Shown one piece after another: positions 28,020 to 36,764 of a DNA stretch of 64,000 bases. A program made the position numbers and the translations under genes. Source of the stretch: Legionella parisiensis (lineage in GTDB: Bacteria; Pseudomonadota; Gammaproteobacteria; Legionellales; Legionellaceae); NCBI RefSeq assembly GCF_001467945.1, contig NZ_LNYQ01000013.1:1463404-1527403 (forward strand), written 5' to 3'. Positions within the stretch are counted from its first letter, which is position 1, and each line of letters begins with the position of its first letter. Under the pieces are notes generated by a model. It saw only the letters and a program-made list of their open reading frames with translations, had not been told where the DNA came from and searched no databases.

Positions 28020-28622
28020 TCAGGGAAAAAATTGTTGCAGAAAATATTGCACAAAATGTTGATTGACTGTATCCATCTTTACGTCAGGAACAAAATGGCT
28101 TATTTGAGTCATTTCCATTTTTTCAAATCCACAAGGATTTATTCCTGAAAAAGGTTTTAAGTCCATATCGACATTAAGCGCAATTCCATGATAAGTACAA
28201 CCATTTTTTACTCTTAATCCTATTGATGCTATTTTTTGCTCATTTACATATACCCCAGGTGCACCACAACGAATAGAAGCATCTATTTGATATTGTGCAA
28301 GAACAGATATTAATATCTCCTCCAATTTGCTTACCAATGTTCTTATTCCTAAATTTTTTCTGCTGATATCCATTAAAACATATGCAATAAGCTGGCCTGG
28401 TCCATGATAAGTTACTTGTCCTCCGCGATCAGATTGTACCACGGGTATGGAAGCAGGGTTGAGTATGTGCTCAGGTTTTCCCGCTTGTCCTTGTGTATAG
28501 ACTGGAAAGTGTTCTAAAAGCCAAAGCTCATCTTGAGTAGTTGTTTCACGCTTTTGTGTAAATTGCTTCATTAGCAGCCAAACATCATTGTAATTTTGAA
28601 TACCTAGCTGTTGTATTTTCAT
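28020..28622 (-). CDS. lipB: Lipoyl(octanoyl) transferase
   Basis: Transfers octanoyl from acyl carrier protein to lipoyl domains, the first step of lipoate synthesis; LipA then adds sulfur. The 200-residue protein has the signature [16 protein letters not shown], the substrate-loop region [21 protein letters not shown] (key residues K, H and G) and the catalytic Cys in [14 protein letters not shown]. Its ATG overlaps the TAA of the preceding DUF493 gene by one base (TAATG). Likely targets include the two lipoyl domains of AceF, encoded 8 kb away. No lipA is visible nearby. Confidence 0.95.
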   Translation of the reverse strand: MKIQQLGIQNYNDVWLLMKQFTQKRETTTQDELWLLEHFPVYTQGQAGKPEHILNPASIPVVQSDRGGQVTYHGPGQLIAYVLMDISRKNLGIRTLVSKLEEILISVLAQYQIDASIRCGAPGVYVNEQKIASIGLRVKNGCTYHGIALNVDMDLKPFSGINPCGFEKMEMTQISHFVPDVKMDTVNQHFVQYFLQQFFP

Positions 28623-28891
28623 TATAGAACCATTTTTACTTCTGGATGCTGTGTAATGGCTCTATAAAATGCGTCAAGTATTTCTTGATTTTCAGCAAAA
28701 ACAGTGACTGTTATTGCCAAATAATTAGAGTCTTTGCTCATTTTATGAGTCAGTGCATCTTCTTTAATATGAGGAAAGTGAGTGACAGCAATTTGTCTGA
28801 TTTCTTCAAGAAAAACGGACGAATTATTCCCTATTATTTTTATAGGAAAATAGCAGGGAAATTCGATTAAAGTCGTTTTTGTCATCCTCAA
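28622..28891 (-). CDS. DUF493/YbeD family protein
   Basis: 89-residue alpha/beta (ACT-like) protein. Visible are [26 protein letters not shown] and the [21 protein letters not shown] strand-helix. YbeD always travels with lipB and dacA in gammaproteobacteria and is thought to be a small regulator in lipoate metabolism, but its role is unproven. It follows dacA by about 13 bases and overlaps lipB, so dacA-ybeD-lipB is one operon. Confidence 0.9.
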   Translation of the reverse strand: MRMTKTTLIEFPCYFPIKIIGNNSSVFLEEIRQIAVTHFPHIKEDALTHKMSKDSNYLAITVTVFAENQEILDAFYRAITQHPEVKMVL

Positions 28892-28904
28892 ATCCTATCA
28901 GGTC

Positions 28905-30140
28905 TTAGGAGCTAAACCAGCGTTTAAAAGCCAAACTTATAGAGTCTTTGGTTCGTGTATAAAAACCACCTGGCTCAACATCTTGTAAGGCATATAGTGG
29001 CCGAGTTAATACGACATTATTATCAAATTGAACCACTAAATCACCTATCTTATCACCTTTCTTAATTGGTGCCTCGACGAAGGAAGGAATTTTAGTGGAA
29101 ATATTAAGACGCTGATATTGACCAGTGGGAATGGTGATATATTGATCTTCATTTAAGCCTATGCTTATCTTATCAACTTGTCCTTTATAAAGAGGAAGTT
29201 CTGATATTGACTGGCCTGACTTGTAAAGCTGGTGGGTTTCAAAAAATCTGAAGCCATAATTGAGTAATTTTTCACTATCATCTGCACGGGAAGAGTCACT
29301 TGGTTCGCCGAGGACCACAGCAAGTAAACGCATATTGTCACGTTTGGCAGAAGATACTAGACAAAATCCTGCTTCATTGGTATGACCAGTTTTTATACCA
29401 TCTACTTGATTATCACGCCACAGCAAGCGATTTCTGTTAGGTTGGCGAATACCATTATAGGTAAACCACTTTTGTTTATACCAATCATAATATTGTGGAA
29501 AGTCAATAATTAATGCTCTACCGAGAATCGCTAAGTCTTTTGCAGTGGTATATAAATTAGGGTCGGGTAAACCAGTGCTATCAGTAAAATGGCTGTTTTT
29601 CATTCCAAGATTTTGAGCTTGTTGATTCATAAGATCAGTAAATGAGTTCTCAGTTCCGCCAACATGTTCTGCCATGGCAATACAGGCATCGTTTCCTGAG
29701 TCAACAATGATCCCCTTAAGCAAGTCCTCTACAGGAACTTGTTGCCCTTCTTTGATAAACATCCGTGAACCACCTATTTTCCATGCATCACGGCTGACTC
29801 GCACATTATCAGTAAGGTGAATTTGTTCGTGATGTAGTGCATTTGATAAAACATATAAGGTCATCATTTTAGTTAAACTCGCAGGAGGCAAACGTTCCTC
29901 GCTGTTTTTTTCTGCAATGATTTTGCCGCTGTATACATCAATCAATATGTAAGCTTTTGCATTAAGAATTGGAGGCGCAGGGGTAACCAACGGTTTATTT
30001 GTCACTGTTGGAGAAGGTCTTTCAAGGTCTGCGATAGGTTTATTAGGTAGCGAACCATCATCTGCCATAGAATTGGTTGATTGTACAAATAAAGTGATGA
30101 TAAACAGTGTAGTTAATAAAATAGACGTTGTTCTTGTCAT
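28905..30140 (-). CDS. dacA: D-alanyl-D-alanine carboxypeptidase (PBP5/6 type)
   Basis: Membrane-anchored low-molecular-weight penicillin-binding protein that removes the terminal D-Ala from peptidoglycan stem peptides. About 411 residues from the ATG at 30140, which begins a clear signal peptide (SILLTTLFIITLFVQSTNSMA). An upstream in-frame start at 30203 is less likely. Active-site motifs are SLTK (PPASLTKMMTLY), SGN (VDSGNDACIA) and KTG (GIKTGHTNEAG). A beta-rich C-terminal domain and an amphipathic end (SISLAFKRWFSS) anchor it to the inner membrane. Confidence 0.95.
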   Translation of the reverse strand: MTRTTSILLTTLFIITLFVQSTNSMADDGSLPNKPIADLERPSPTVTNKPLVTPAPPILNAKAYILIDVYSGKIIAEKNSEERLPPASLTKMMTLYVLSNALHHEQIHLTDNVRVSRDAWKIGGSRMFIKEGQQVPVEDLLKGIIVDSGNDACIAMAEHVGGTENSFTDLMNQQAQNLGMKNSHFTDSTGLPDPNLYTTAKDLAILGRALIIDFPQYYDWYKQKWFTYNGIRQPNRNRLLWRDNQVDGIKTGHTNEAGFCLVSSAKRDNMRLLAVVLGEPSDSSRADDSEKLLNYGFRFFETHQLYKSGQSISELPLYKGQVDKISIGLNEDQYITIPTGQYQRLNISTKIPSFVEAPIKKGDKIGDLVVQFDNNVVLTRPLYALQDVEPGGFYTRTKDSISLAFKRWFSS

Positions 30141-30310
30141 GTTGTTATCTAGTCCTATTGCAAAAAATGTGAATATAGTAACACAGCCTTTTGTTTGCAA
30201 CAAAATAGCAGATGAAAAATAATGTAATATTTTTCAAGTTAAAATAAATCTTCGAAATTATGCGATATTTCTGTATATTAACCAGAAAACAATTATTCAA
30301 ACTGGATACT

Positions 30311-31150
30311 ATGCGAAAGATACTTATTGCCGTGACAATTATATTAACAGGGTGCCAAACTGCAAATCAGTCTTTTGATTCTTCAGCATCGGGAACAAAA
30401 AAATCTACACGACAAGTAACTCAAAGTACGAATAATTCAATATATAATCGCTATAAAAATAAAACAAATCGATATACTCAGCATCAAGATGGCGCACCCG
30501 CTAAATTGAGAAACATCAGTTTTAAAGAGCCTGTGCCGTCCAAAGAGCCTTTAAGCCGATATGGCAACATATCAGAATATTCTGTTGATGGACGATCATA
30601 TCAAGTGATGCGAAGCTCATCAGGGTATAAAGCGAGAGGCATCGCTTCCTGGTATGGAACAAAATTCCATAAACAAAGAACTTCCAGCGGTGAGCCTTAC
30701 AACATGTATGTAATGTCTGCTGCACATAAAACCCTACCTTTACCGACTTATGTAAAAGTTAAAAATTTAGACAATGGAAAGGTTGCAATCGTTAAAGTAA
30801 ACGATCGCGGTCCATTTCATTCCAATAGGATTATCGATTTATCCTACGCTGCAGCTTTAAAACTGGGTGTATTTCCAAAAGGAACAGCCCGTGTTGAAAT
30901 TGAGACGTTAATGGGGCCTGCTGGAAAAGCACATTATTATCTGCAGGCAGGTGCTTTTACAACGAAAGCATCGGCAACACGTTTAAAAGAAAGATTAACT
31001 CATATTACTCCATCCCCAGTGTATGTTGAGCACTATAATCAGCATTATGTCGTGAGAGTAGGGCCATTTGGTTCAAAAAATATGGCTGATAGCTTGAAAC
31101 GAAAATTAGCACTTAATGGTGTAAGAGGATCTTTTTCCGTTTTAATTTAG
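30311..31150 (+). CDS. rlpA: Septal ring lytic transglycosylase/lipoprotein RlpA
   Basis: Outer-membrane lipoprotein that acts on denuded peptidoglycan at the division site. About 279 residues from the ATG at 30311. The lipobox is ILTGC. The double-psi beta-barrel spans about residues 105-195 (GIASWYGTKFHKQRTSSGE; catalytic-type VNDRGPFHSNRIIDLSY). A SPOR domain closes the protein (YYLQAGAFTTKASATRL, HYVVRVGPFG) and should bind denuded glycan. An in-frame start at 30260 would put a poor extension before the signal peptide. It diverges from dacA, fitting joint peptidoglycan work. Confidence 0.93.
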   Translation: MRKILIAVTIILTGCQTANQSFDSSASGTKKSTRQVTQSTNNSIYNRYKNKTNRYTQHQDGAPAKLRNISFKEPVPSKEPLSRYGNISEYSVDGRSYQVMRSSSGYKARGIASWYGTKFHKQRTSSGEPYNMYVMSAAHKTLPLPTYVKVKNLDNGKVAIVKVNDRGPFHSNRIIDLSYAAALKLGVFPKGTARVEIETLMGPAGKAHYYLQAGAFTTKASATRLKERLTHITPSPVYVEHYNQHYVVRVGPFGSKNMADSLKRKLALNGVRGSFSVLI

Positions 31151-31256
31151 GCTGTTATGGAATTATTGATAGCCAATTCATGAATTAATGGATAAAATTG
31201 TTAGTCAATTTTTAAAAATCATTAGAATTGAATGTAGCGATTGTTGACGATTTGCT

Positions 31257-31291
31257 ATTTTGGCTAGGGGAGAATTGTAAATAGGCTCTAA
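31257..31291. repeat. Possible decayed end of the 13403-type element
   Basis: ATTTTGGCT followed by AATTGTAAATAGGCTCTAA (31273-31291). The latter matches the reverse complement of the left terminal repeat at 13403 at 15 of 19 positions, and ATTTTGGCT occurs at the same place in the 13 kb copy. The rest of the element is not recognisable, so this is a weak call. Confidence 0.35.
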
Positions 31292-31424
31292 TAAAATTCT
31301 AGTCTTATAAAGCACAATGTAAGTCCGTTTTTAATTCAGTTATCTTATTTTATTGCGCTTTTTTAGAGCTTCAGTTATTCAAAATAAGGTTGGTTATTAT
31401 ATTTAATATTGAGGTACTCAATCA

Positions 31425-32597
31425 ATGCATGAAAGCTCTGTATTTTACACAATATTCTTAATCTTCGCAGGCGCTGCATTTCTTTCAACCTTGGTTCTTT
31501 ATACCAAACAATCTTTGTTGGTTGCTTATATTCTTCTTGGAGCCTTTTTTGGACCATGGGGATTAAAGCTGGTATCTGATGTGACTATTGTCAAGCAAAT
31601 TGGTGATATTGGAATAGTCTTTCTATTGTTTCTACTTGGACTGCATTTACAACCCCAAAATCTTGTCCACATGTTAAAGAAAGTGACATGGATAGCTTTG
31701 GTTAGTTCAGTTCTTTTTGCTGTAACTTCATATGGGATTAGCAGGCTTTTTGGCCTAAGTGTGACTGAGTCATGGATTGTAGGGTGTGCCATGATGTTTT
31801 CAAGCACTATTATTGGCTTGAAATTATTACCAACAACTATCTTGCACCATCAGCATACTGGTGAAGTAATGATTAGCGTACTATTGATGCAGGATGTTAT
31901 TGCAATCATTGTGCTGATCTTAATTCACGGAGCACAACAAACAGGCGGGTTCTCGTTCGATGATATTATTTTAGTGGGTATTGATTTACCTGCATTGATT
32001 CTTTTTGCCTTTGCTGTTGAGAAATATGTTTTGATCCGATTACTGGCTCGTTTTGATAGAACTCAGGAATATGTATTTCTGTTATCAATTGGCTGGTGTC
32101 TGGGGATGTCGGTTCTTGCACAAAAAATAGGTCTTTCAGAAGATATTGGTGCTTTTCTAGCTGGGGTAGCTCTGGCAGCAAGTCCTATTTCTCTTTTTAT
32201 TGCTGAGAGCCTAAAACCTTTGAGAGATTTTTTTCTGGTGATGTTTTTCTTTTCAATCGGAGCGACTTTTAATTTTGGCTTAGCGCAGCAAGTGCTTATT
32301 CCTGCCCTTATTTTGTCGCTTTTAGTCTTACTATTCAAACCGATTCTATTTTATTTGCTTCTTGGAAAGTCGGGTGAAAAAAAGCATGTTGCAAAAGAGG
32401 TTGGTATTCGTTTGGGACAAGCAAGTGAGTTCTCATTACTTGTTGCCAGTATTGCTTTAAGTACGGAACTTATTTCGGATAAAGCATCTAATTTAATTCA
32501 AGCTACTACCATTTTAACATTTATTGTTTCATCATATTTTGTTGTATTGAAATACCCAACCCCCATAGCACTATCTGAAAAAATGCGTAAGGATTAA
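31425..32597 (+). CDS. Monovalent cation:proton antiporter-2 (KefB/CPA2) family protein
   Basis: 390-residue membrane protein of about 11-13 helices with the CPA2 core. Marks are LLVAYILLGAFFGPWGLKL, GIVFLLFLLGLHLQP, MMFSSTIIGLKLLP, SEDIGAFLAGVALAASP, FFLVMFFFSIGA and LGQASEFSLLVASIA. It ends soon after the last helix and has no C-terminal TrkA_N/KTN nucleotide-binding domain, unlike KefB and KefC. It would exchange K+ or Na+ for protons. The ampE-like gene follows after three bases. Confidence 0.9.
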   Translation: MHESSVFYTIFLIFAGAAFLSTLVLYTKQSLLVAYILLGAFFGPWGLKLVSDVTIVKQIGDIGIVFLLFLLGLHLQPQNLVHMLKKVTWIALVSSVLFAVTSYGISRLFGLSVTESWIVGCAMMFSSTIIGLKLLPTTILHHQHTGEVMISVLLMQDVIAIIVLILIHGAQQTGGFSFDDIILVGIDLPALILFAFAVEKYVLIRLLARFDRTQEYVFLLSIGWCLGMSVLAQKIGLSEDIGAFLAGVALAASPISLFIAESLKPLRDFFLVMFFFSIGATFNFGLAQQVLIPALILSLLVLLFKPILFYLLLGKSGEKKHVAKEVGIRLGQASEFSLLVASIALSTELISDKASNLIQATTILTFIVSSYFVVLKYPTPIALSEKMRKD

Positions 32598-32600
32598 ATA

Positions 32601-33350
32601 ATGAAATTATTAGTTATATTGTTGAGCTTATTGAGTGAACGTTTTTTGATTCACTCTGTTTCTTACCAACGTTTTTATTGGTTTTTTGATTATTGTCAAA
32701 AGATAAAGATGAGTACCAATAAACAAAGTTTTTTAACTAACCCCTGGGTGCTTTTGGCCCTTATAATAATTCCTATTGTACTTCTTGTATCGATAATTTA
32801 CTGTTTGTTAGATCAGCTGGTGTTTGGGTTGATAGGATTCTTTTTAAGTATTTTAATTTTCTTTTATTGCCTTGGGCCTCAAAATGTATTTTATCCAGTA
32901 GTTCAATCTGATAATAGGACTAATCAGGAGCTTGTAGGAGACTATTTTGTTTTAGTCAATAGACAATTATTTTCTCTTGTATTTTGGTATATCATTGCTG
33001 GTCCTATTGGCGCATTGGCTTATCGTTTAATCACTTTATGTCGTGATGTCAATTTTGTTAGTGAACAGGCACATGAAATAACCGATTTACTTGAATGGAT
33101 ACCTGCTCGATTAACCGTATTGCTTTTTTTGCTTGTAGGAAATTTTCAACGAGGTTTTTCTTCGTTTACCAGTTACTTTCTTGCAAAACCTGATAAGAAT
33201 AATGACATGTTGCGTGTCTGCGGTTTGTTAGCGGTTAAAACAAATGAAACAGAAGAAATTCCGATGCCTGTAGCAGAAGGTTTGGTTGATCATGCAATTA
33301 TTGTTATGCTGGTTTTTATTGCTTTATTTACATTAATTACTTGGTTGTAG
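32601..33350 (+). CDS. AmpE-like inner-membrane protein
   Basis: 249-residue membrane protein of the AmpE (CobD-related) family. N-terminal LVILLSLLSERFLIHSV, FFYCLGPQNVFYPVV, the membrane block FSLVFWYIIAGPIGALAYRLI, EWIPARLTVLLFLLVGNF and a C-terminal helix are seen. AmpE is linked to AmpD and beta-lactamase induction in enterobacteria, but its biochemical role is uncertain. No ampD is adjacent. It is the second gene after the CPA2 antiporter, nearly touching it, so they are probably one unit. Confidence 0.83.
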   Translation: MKLLVILLSLLSERFLIHSVSYQRFYWFFDYCQKIKMSTNKQSFLTNPWVLLALIIIPIVLLVSIIYCLLDQLVFGLIGFFLSILIFFYCLGPQNVFYPVVQSDNRTNQELVGDYFVLVNRQLFSLVFWYIIAGPIGALAYRLITLCRDVNFVSEQAHEITDLLEWIPARLTVLLFLLVGNFQRGFSSFTSYFLAKPDKNNDMLRVCGLLAVKTNETEEIPMPVAEGLVDHAIIVMLVFIALFTLITWL

Positions 33351-33567
33351 TTTTCATTTATGAGTTAAGAATAGGGTCAATTCGCAAGATTGAGCCAATA
33401 TAGTAGTGTGATTTTAGAGCATCGAAATGCAATGCACATGAAGTATGTGAGTATAGCAGCACATAAAATCGCATCGTTATGGTCAGGATAGTAGAATTGT
33501 TTATAGAACCCTGGCATTGGACTGAAGCATTTAATCTACATAATCATTTATTGCGGATAAGACCTAT

Positions 33568-33957
33568 ATGATTTCTTTTTTGCGTCTGATTTGTTGTACT
33601 ATAATTTTAGGGCTTTGTGGTTGTTACGGATTACAACATAATGTACTTAAAGGGCAGGCATTGGCGCAATGCAATATGACTTGTGAGCAGCATTTTGAGT
33701 TTTGTAGACAAAGTTGCACTAACAACTGCCCCAATTGTTCTTACATATCACAAATTGATGCAGAAAAGAACTTTTTAAAATATGTGCATGAAAAAAGAGT
33801 TGAGGGTAAAAAGGTGATGCGTGAGTTGAAATCTTACCGCGATCCACTACAATGCCGCAAAGTAACATGCGATTGCTTATCAGATTTCGCAATTTGTAAG
33901 AAAGGTTGCACAGGTGTAATTCCTACAAAATTACAGGCTGTACCTTACTGTGTTTAA
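33568..33957 (+). CDS. Cysteine-rich predicted lipoprotein upstream of aceE
   Basis: 129-residue exported protein with no family I know. The hydrophobic N terminus (LICCTIILGLCGC) is followed by a lipobox-like LCGC, so it is probably lipidated. The mature region is rich in Cys. A first cluster contains CNMTCEQHFEFCRQSC and NNCPNCS, and a second contains LQCRKVTCDCLSDFAICKKGC. The C(x3)C-x6-C(x3)C type spacing suggests a helical-hairpin disulfide or metal-binding fold. It ends 21 bases before aceE, so it may share that promoter. Confidence 0.65.
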   Translation: MISFLRLICCTIILGLCGCYGLQHNVLKGQALAQCNMTCEQHFEFCRQSCTNNCPNCSYISQIDAEKNFLKYVHEKRVEGKKVMRELKSYRDPLQCRKVTCDCLSDFAICKKGCTGVIPTKLQAVPYCV

Positions 33958-33978
33958 TAGATTTCGGGGAACACTTTC

Positions 33979-36642
33979 ATGGCAAATGAAACTAATTTAG
34001 ATTTGGATCCTATAGAAACGCGTGAATGGCTGGATGCCCTGCAAGCTGTATTAATCAATGATGGCCCGAAGCGAGGCGCTTTTCTTTTAAAACAGCTTCT
34101 TAATAAAGCAAATGCAGAAGGGGTTAATTTAACCAGTTCAATTAATACCCCTTATAGAAATACAATCAAACCACATGAAGAAAAGCAAATGCCACCTGAT
34201 GAAGGTCTTGGTAAGCGTATTAGTGCCTTGATTCGCTGGAATGCTGTGGCAATGGTATTGCGGGCAGGAAAATATGCTCCTGAACTTGGTGGTCATATTG
34301 CATCTTATGCTTCTTCGTCTACTTTATATGAAACAGGGTTTAATTACTTTTTTAAAGGCCCTAAGGGTGAATATGGCGGGGATTTAATCTACATTCAAGG
34401 CCATTCTTCTCCTGGTATTTATGCACGTGCCTTCCTTGAGGGGCGGCTTAGTGAAGAGCAATTAAATAAATTCCGACAAGAAGTGGAAGTGGATGGTTTA
34501 TCTTCATATCCCCATCCCTGGTTAATGAGTGAGTTTTGGCAATTCCCTACGGTATCTATGGGACTAGGGCCATTGCAAGCTATTTATCAAGCACGATTTT
34601 TAAAATATCTAGAAAATAGGGGACTCATCAAAGCGGATGATAGAAAAGTATGGGCTTTTCTTGGGGATGGTGAGATGGATGAGGTTGAGTCTGTCGGCGC
34701 TTTAAGTATTGCTGCGCGAGAGAAGCTTGATAATCTTATTTTTGTTGTGAATTGTAATTTACAGAGACTCGATGGACCTGTTCGTGGTAATGGTAAAATT
34801 ATTCAAGAACTTGAAGGTCTATTCCGTGGCGCTGGCTGGAATGTAATAAAAGTTATTTGGGGTGGTCGATGGGATCCATTACTTGCGCGCGATAAAGATG
34901 GCTGGTTACAAAAACGTATGGAAGAATGTGTTGATGGCGACTATCAAGCTTACAAAGCAAATGATGGAGCCTATGTGAGACAACATTTCTTTAATCAATA
35001 TCCAGAATTAAAGAAGATGGTTGAAAACTATACCGATGAAGAAATCTGGAGATTGAATAGAGGCGGTCATGATTCTCAAAAAGTTTATGCGGCTTATGCT
35101 AAGGCTGTAGAGCATAAAGGTTCTCCAACTGTTATTTTGGCAAAAACAATTAAAGGTTATGGAATGGGAGCTGCTGGTGAAGGACAAAATATAACCCACC
35201 AGCAAAAAAAAATGACCGTAGAGCAATTAAAGGCATTTAGAGACAGATTTAGCATTCCTATCAGTGATGATCAAATTGCAGAGATACCATTTTATAAACC
35301 GGCAGATGATAGTCCTGAGATAAAATACATTAAAAAGCAAAGAGAAATGCTGGGTGGCTATTTACCTGCACGTTCTACAGAAACTGAACCTCTTAAAGTT
35401 CCTGCTTTGGCTGACTTTTCGTCAGTCACTAAGGGATTAGGTGATCGCGAAATTTCAACTACAATGGCTTTTGTACGTATTCTTTCAGTATTACTTAAAA
35501 ATAAGGAGATCAGTGAGCGTATTGTTCCAATCGTTCCTGATGAGTGCAGAACGTTTGGAATGGAAGGTTTATTCAGGCAAATCGGTATTTATTCTCCAGT
35601 AGGTCAGCTTTATACACCTGTAGATCATGAACAAGTCATGTTTTATCGCGAAGCTAAAGACGGACAAATTCTTGAGGAAGGAATTAATGAAGCGGGAGCT
35701 TTTTGTTCGTGGATTGCTGCAGCGACCTCATACAGTTCAAATAAATTGGCCATGATCCCATTTTATATTTACTACTCGATGTTTGGATTTCAGCGTATTG
35801 GTGATTTGGCATGGGCTGCAGGAGATATGCAGGCCAGAGGTTTTCTATTAGGCGGAACTGCCGGGCGAACAACCCTTGCGGGCGAAGGATTACAACATCA
35901 GGATGGTCATAGCCATTTATATGCTTCTACAATTCCAAATTGCGTCTCATATGATCCGACTTATGCTTATGAGCTTGCTGTAATCATCCAGGATGGTTTG
36001 TACCGTATGTATGAAAAACAGGAGAATGTTTTTTATTATATTACCGTAATGAATGAAAATTACATGCATCCGGATATGCCAAAGGGAGCTGAAGAAGGCA
36101 TTATTAAAGGAATGTATTTATTGCAAGAAAGTAGGAAAAAATCCAAACAACACGTCCAGTTAATGGGAAGTGGAACCATACTGCGTGAAGTTATCAAAGC
36201 AGCACAAATGTTAAAAGAAGATTATTCTGTAACTGCAGATATTTGGAGTGTAACAAGCTTTAATGAATTAAGAAGGGATGGGTTGGCTGTAGAACGCTAT
36301 AATGCAATGCATCCTCAAGGAGAAGAACAAAAAAGCTATGTTGCTACACAATTAAAAGGCAGACCTGGACCTGTAATTGCTGCAACTGATTATTTACGAA
36401 TATATGCAGATCAAATCAGACCTTTCGTACCTAACCACTATGTCACTTTAGGTACTGATGGTTATGGAAGAAGTGACACGCGTGAGCGTTTACGCCATTT
36501 CTTTGAAGTAGATGCTAAATTTATAGTTTTAGCGACATTAAATGCTTTAGTTGCGGAAGGAAGTATCGATAAATCCAAAGTTGTAGATGCAATAAAGCGC
36601 TATAACATTGATCCTGATAAACTGAATCCGGTTAATCATTAG
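33979..36642 (+). CDS. aceE: Pyruvate dehydrogenase E1 component (homodimeric)
   Basis: Thiamine-diphosphate enzyme that decarboxylates pyruvate and passes the acetyl group to E2 lipoyl domains. The 887 residues match the E. coli-type homodimeric E1. The TPP/Mg motif is GDGEMDEVESVGALS through VNCN, and active-site regions are seen in YIQGHSSPGIYARAF, YPHPWLMSEFWQFPTVSMG, AGEGQNITHQ and AGRTTLAGEGLQHQDGHS. It begins the aceE-aceF-lpdA run; the gap to aceF is 122 bases. No pdhR regulator gene is adjacent. Confidence 0.97.
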   Translation: MANETNLDLDPIETREWLDALQAVLINDGPKRGAFLLKQLLNKANAEGVNLTSSINTPYRNTIKPHEEKQMPPDEGLGKRISALIRWNAVAMVLRAGKYAPELGGHIASYASSSTLYETGFNYFFKGPKGEYGGDLIYIQGHSSPGIYARAFLEGRLSEEQLNKFRQEVEVDGLSSYPHPWLMSEFWQFPTVSMGLGPLQAIYQARFLKYLENRGLIKADDRKVWAFLGDGEMDEVESVGALSIAAREKLDNLIFVVNCNLQRLDGPVRGNGKIIQELEGLFRGAGWNVIKVIWGGRWDPLLARDKDGWLQKRMEECVDGDYQAYKANDGAYVRQHFFNQYPELKKMVENYTDEEIWRLNRGGHDSQKVYAAYAKAVEHKGSPTVILAKTIKGYGMGAAGEGQNITHQQKKMTVEQLKAFRDRFSIPISDDQIAEIPFYKPADDSPEIKYIKKQREMLGGYLPARSTETEPLKVPALADFSSVTKGLGDREISTTMAFVRILSVLLKNKEISERIVPIVPDECRTFGMEGLFRQIGIYSPVGQLYTPVDHEQVMFYREAKDGQILEEGINEAGAFCSWIAAATSYSSNKLAMIPFYIYYSMFGFQRIGDLAWAAGDMQARGFLLGGTAGRTTLAGEGLQHQDGHSHLYASTIPNCVSYDPTYAYELAVIIQDGLYRMYEKQENVFYYITVMNENYMHPDMPKGAEEGIIKGMYLLQESRKKSKQHVQLMGSGTILREVIKAAQMLKEDYSVTADIWSVTSFNELRRDGLAVERYNAMHPQGEEQKSYVATQLKGRPGPVIAATDYLRIYADQIRPFVPNHYVTLGTDGYGRSDTRERLRHFFEVDAKFIVLATLNALVAEGSIDKSKVVDAIKRYNIDPDKLNPVNH

Positions 36643-36764
36643 AAAAGTATTTACTAGGCTTAGTAATTCCATCTGTGATTGTAATGGAGCAAGCAACATG
36701 CGCTTAAATGAGTTTCCATTACAATTATGACTTGAATATACTGAGTAATCTTTTGAGGAAAGAC

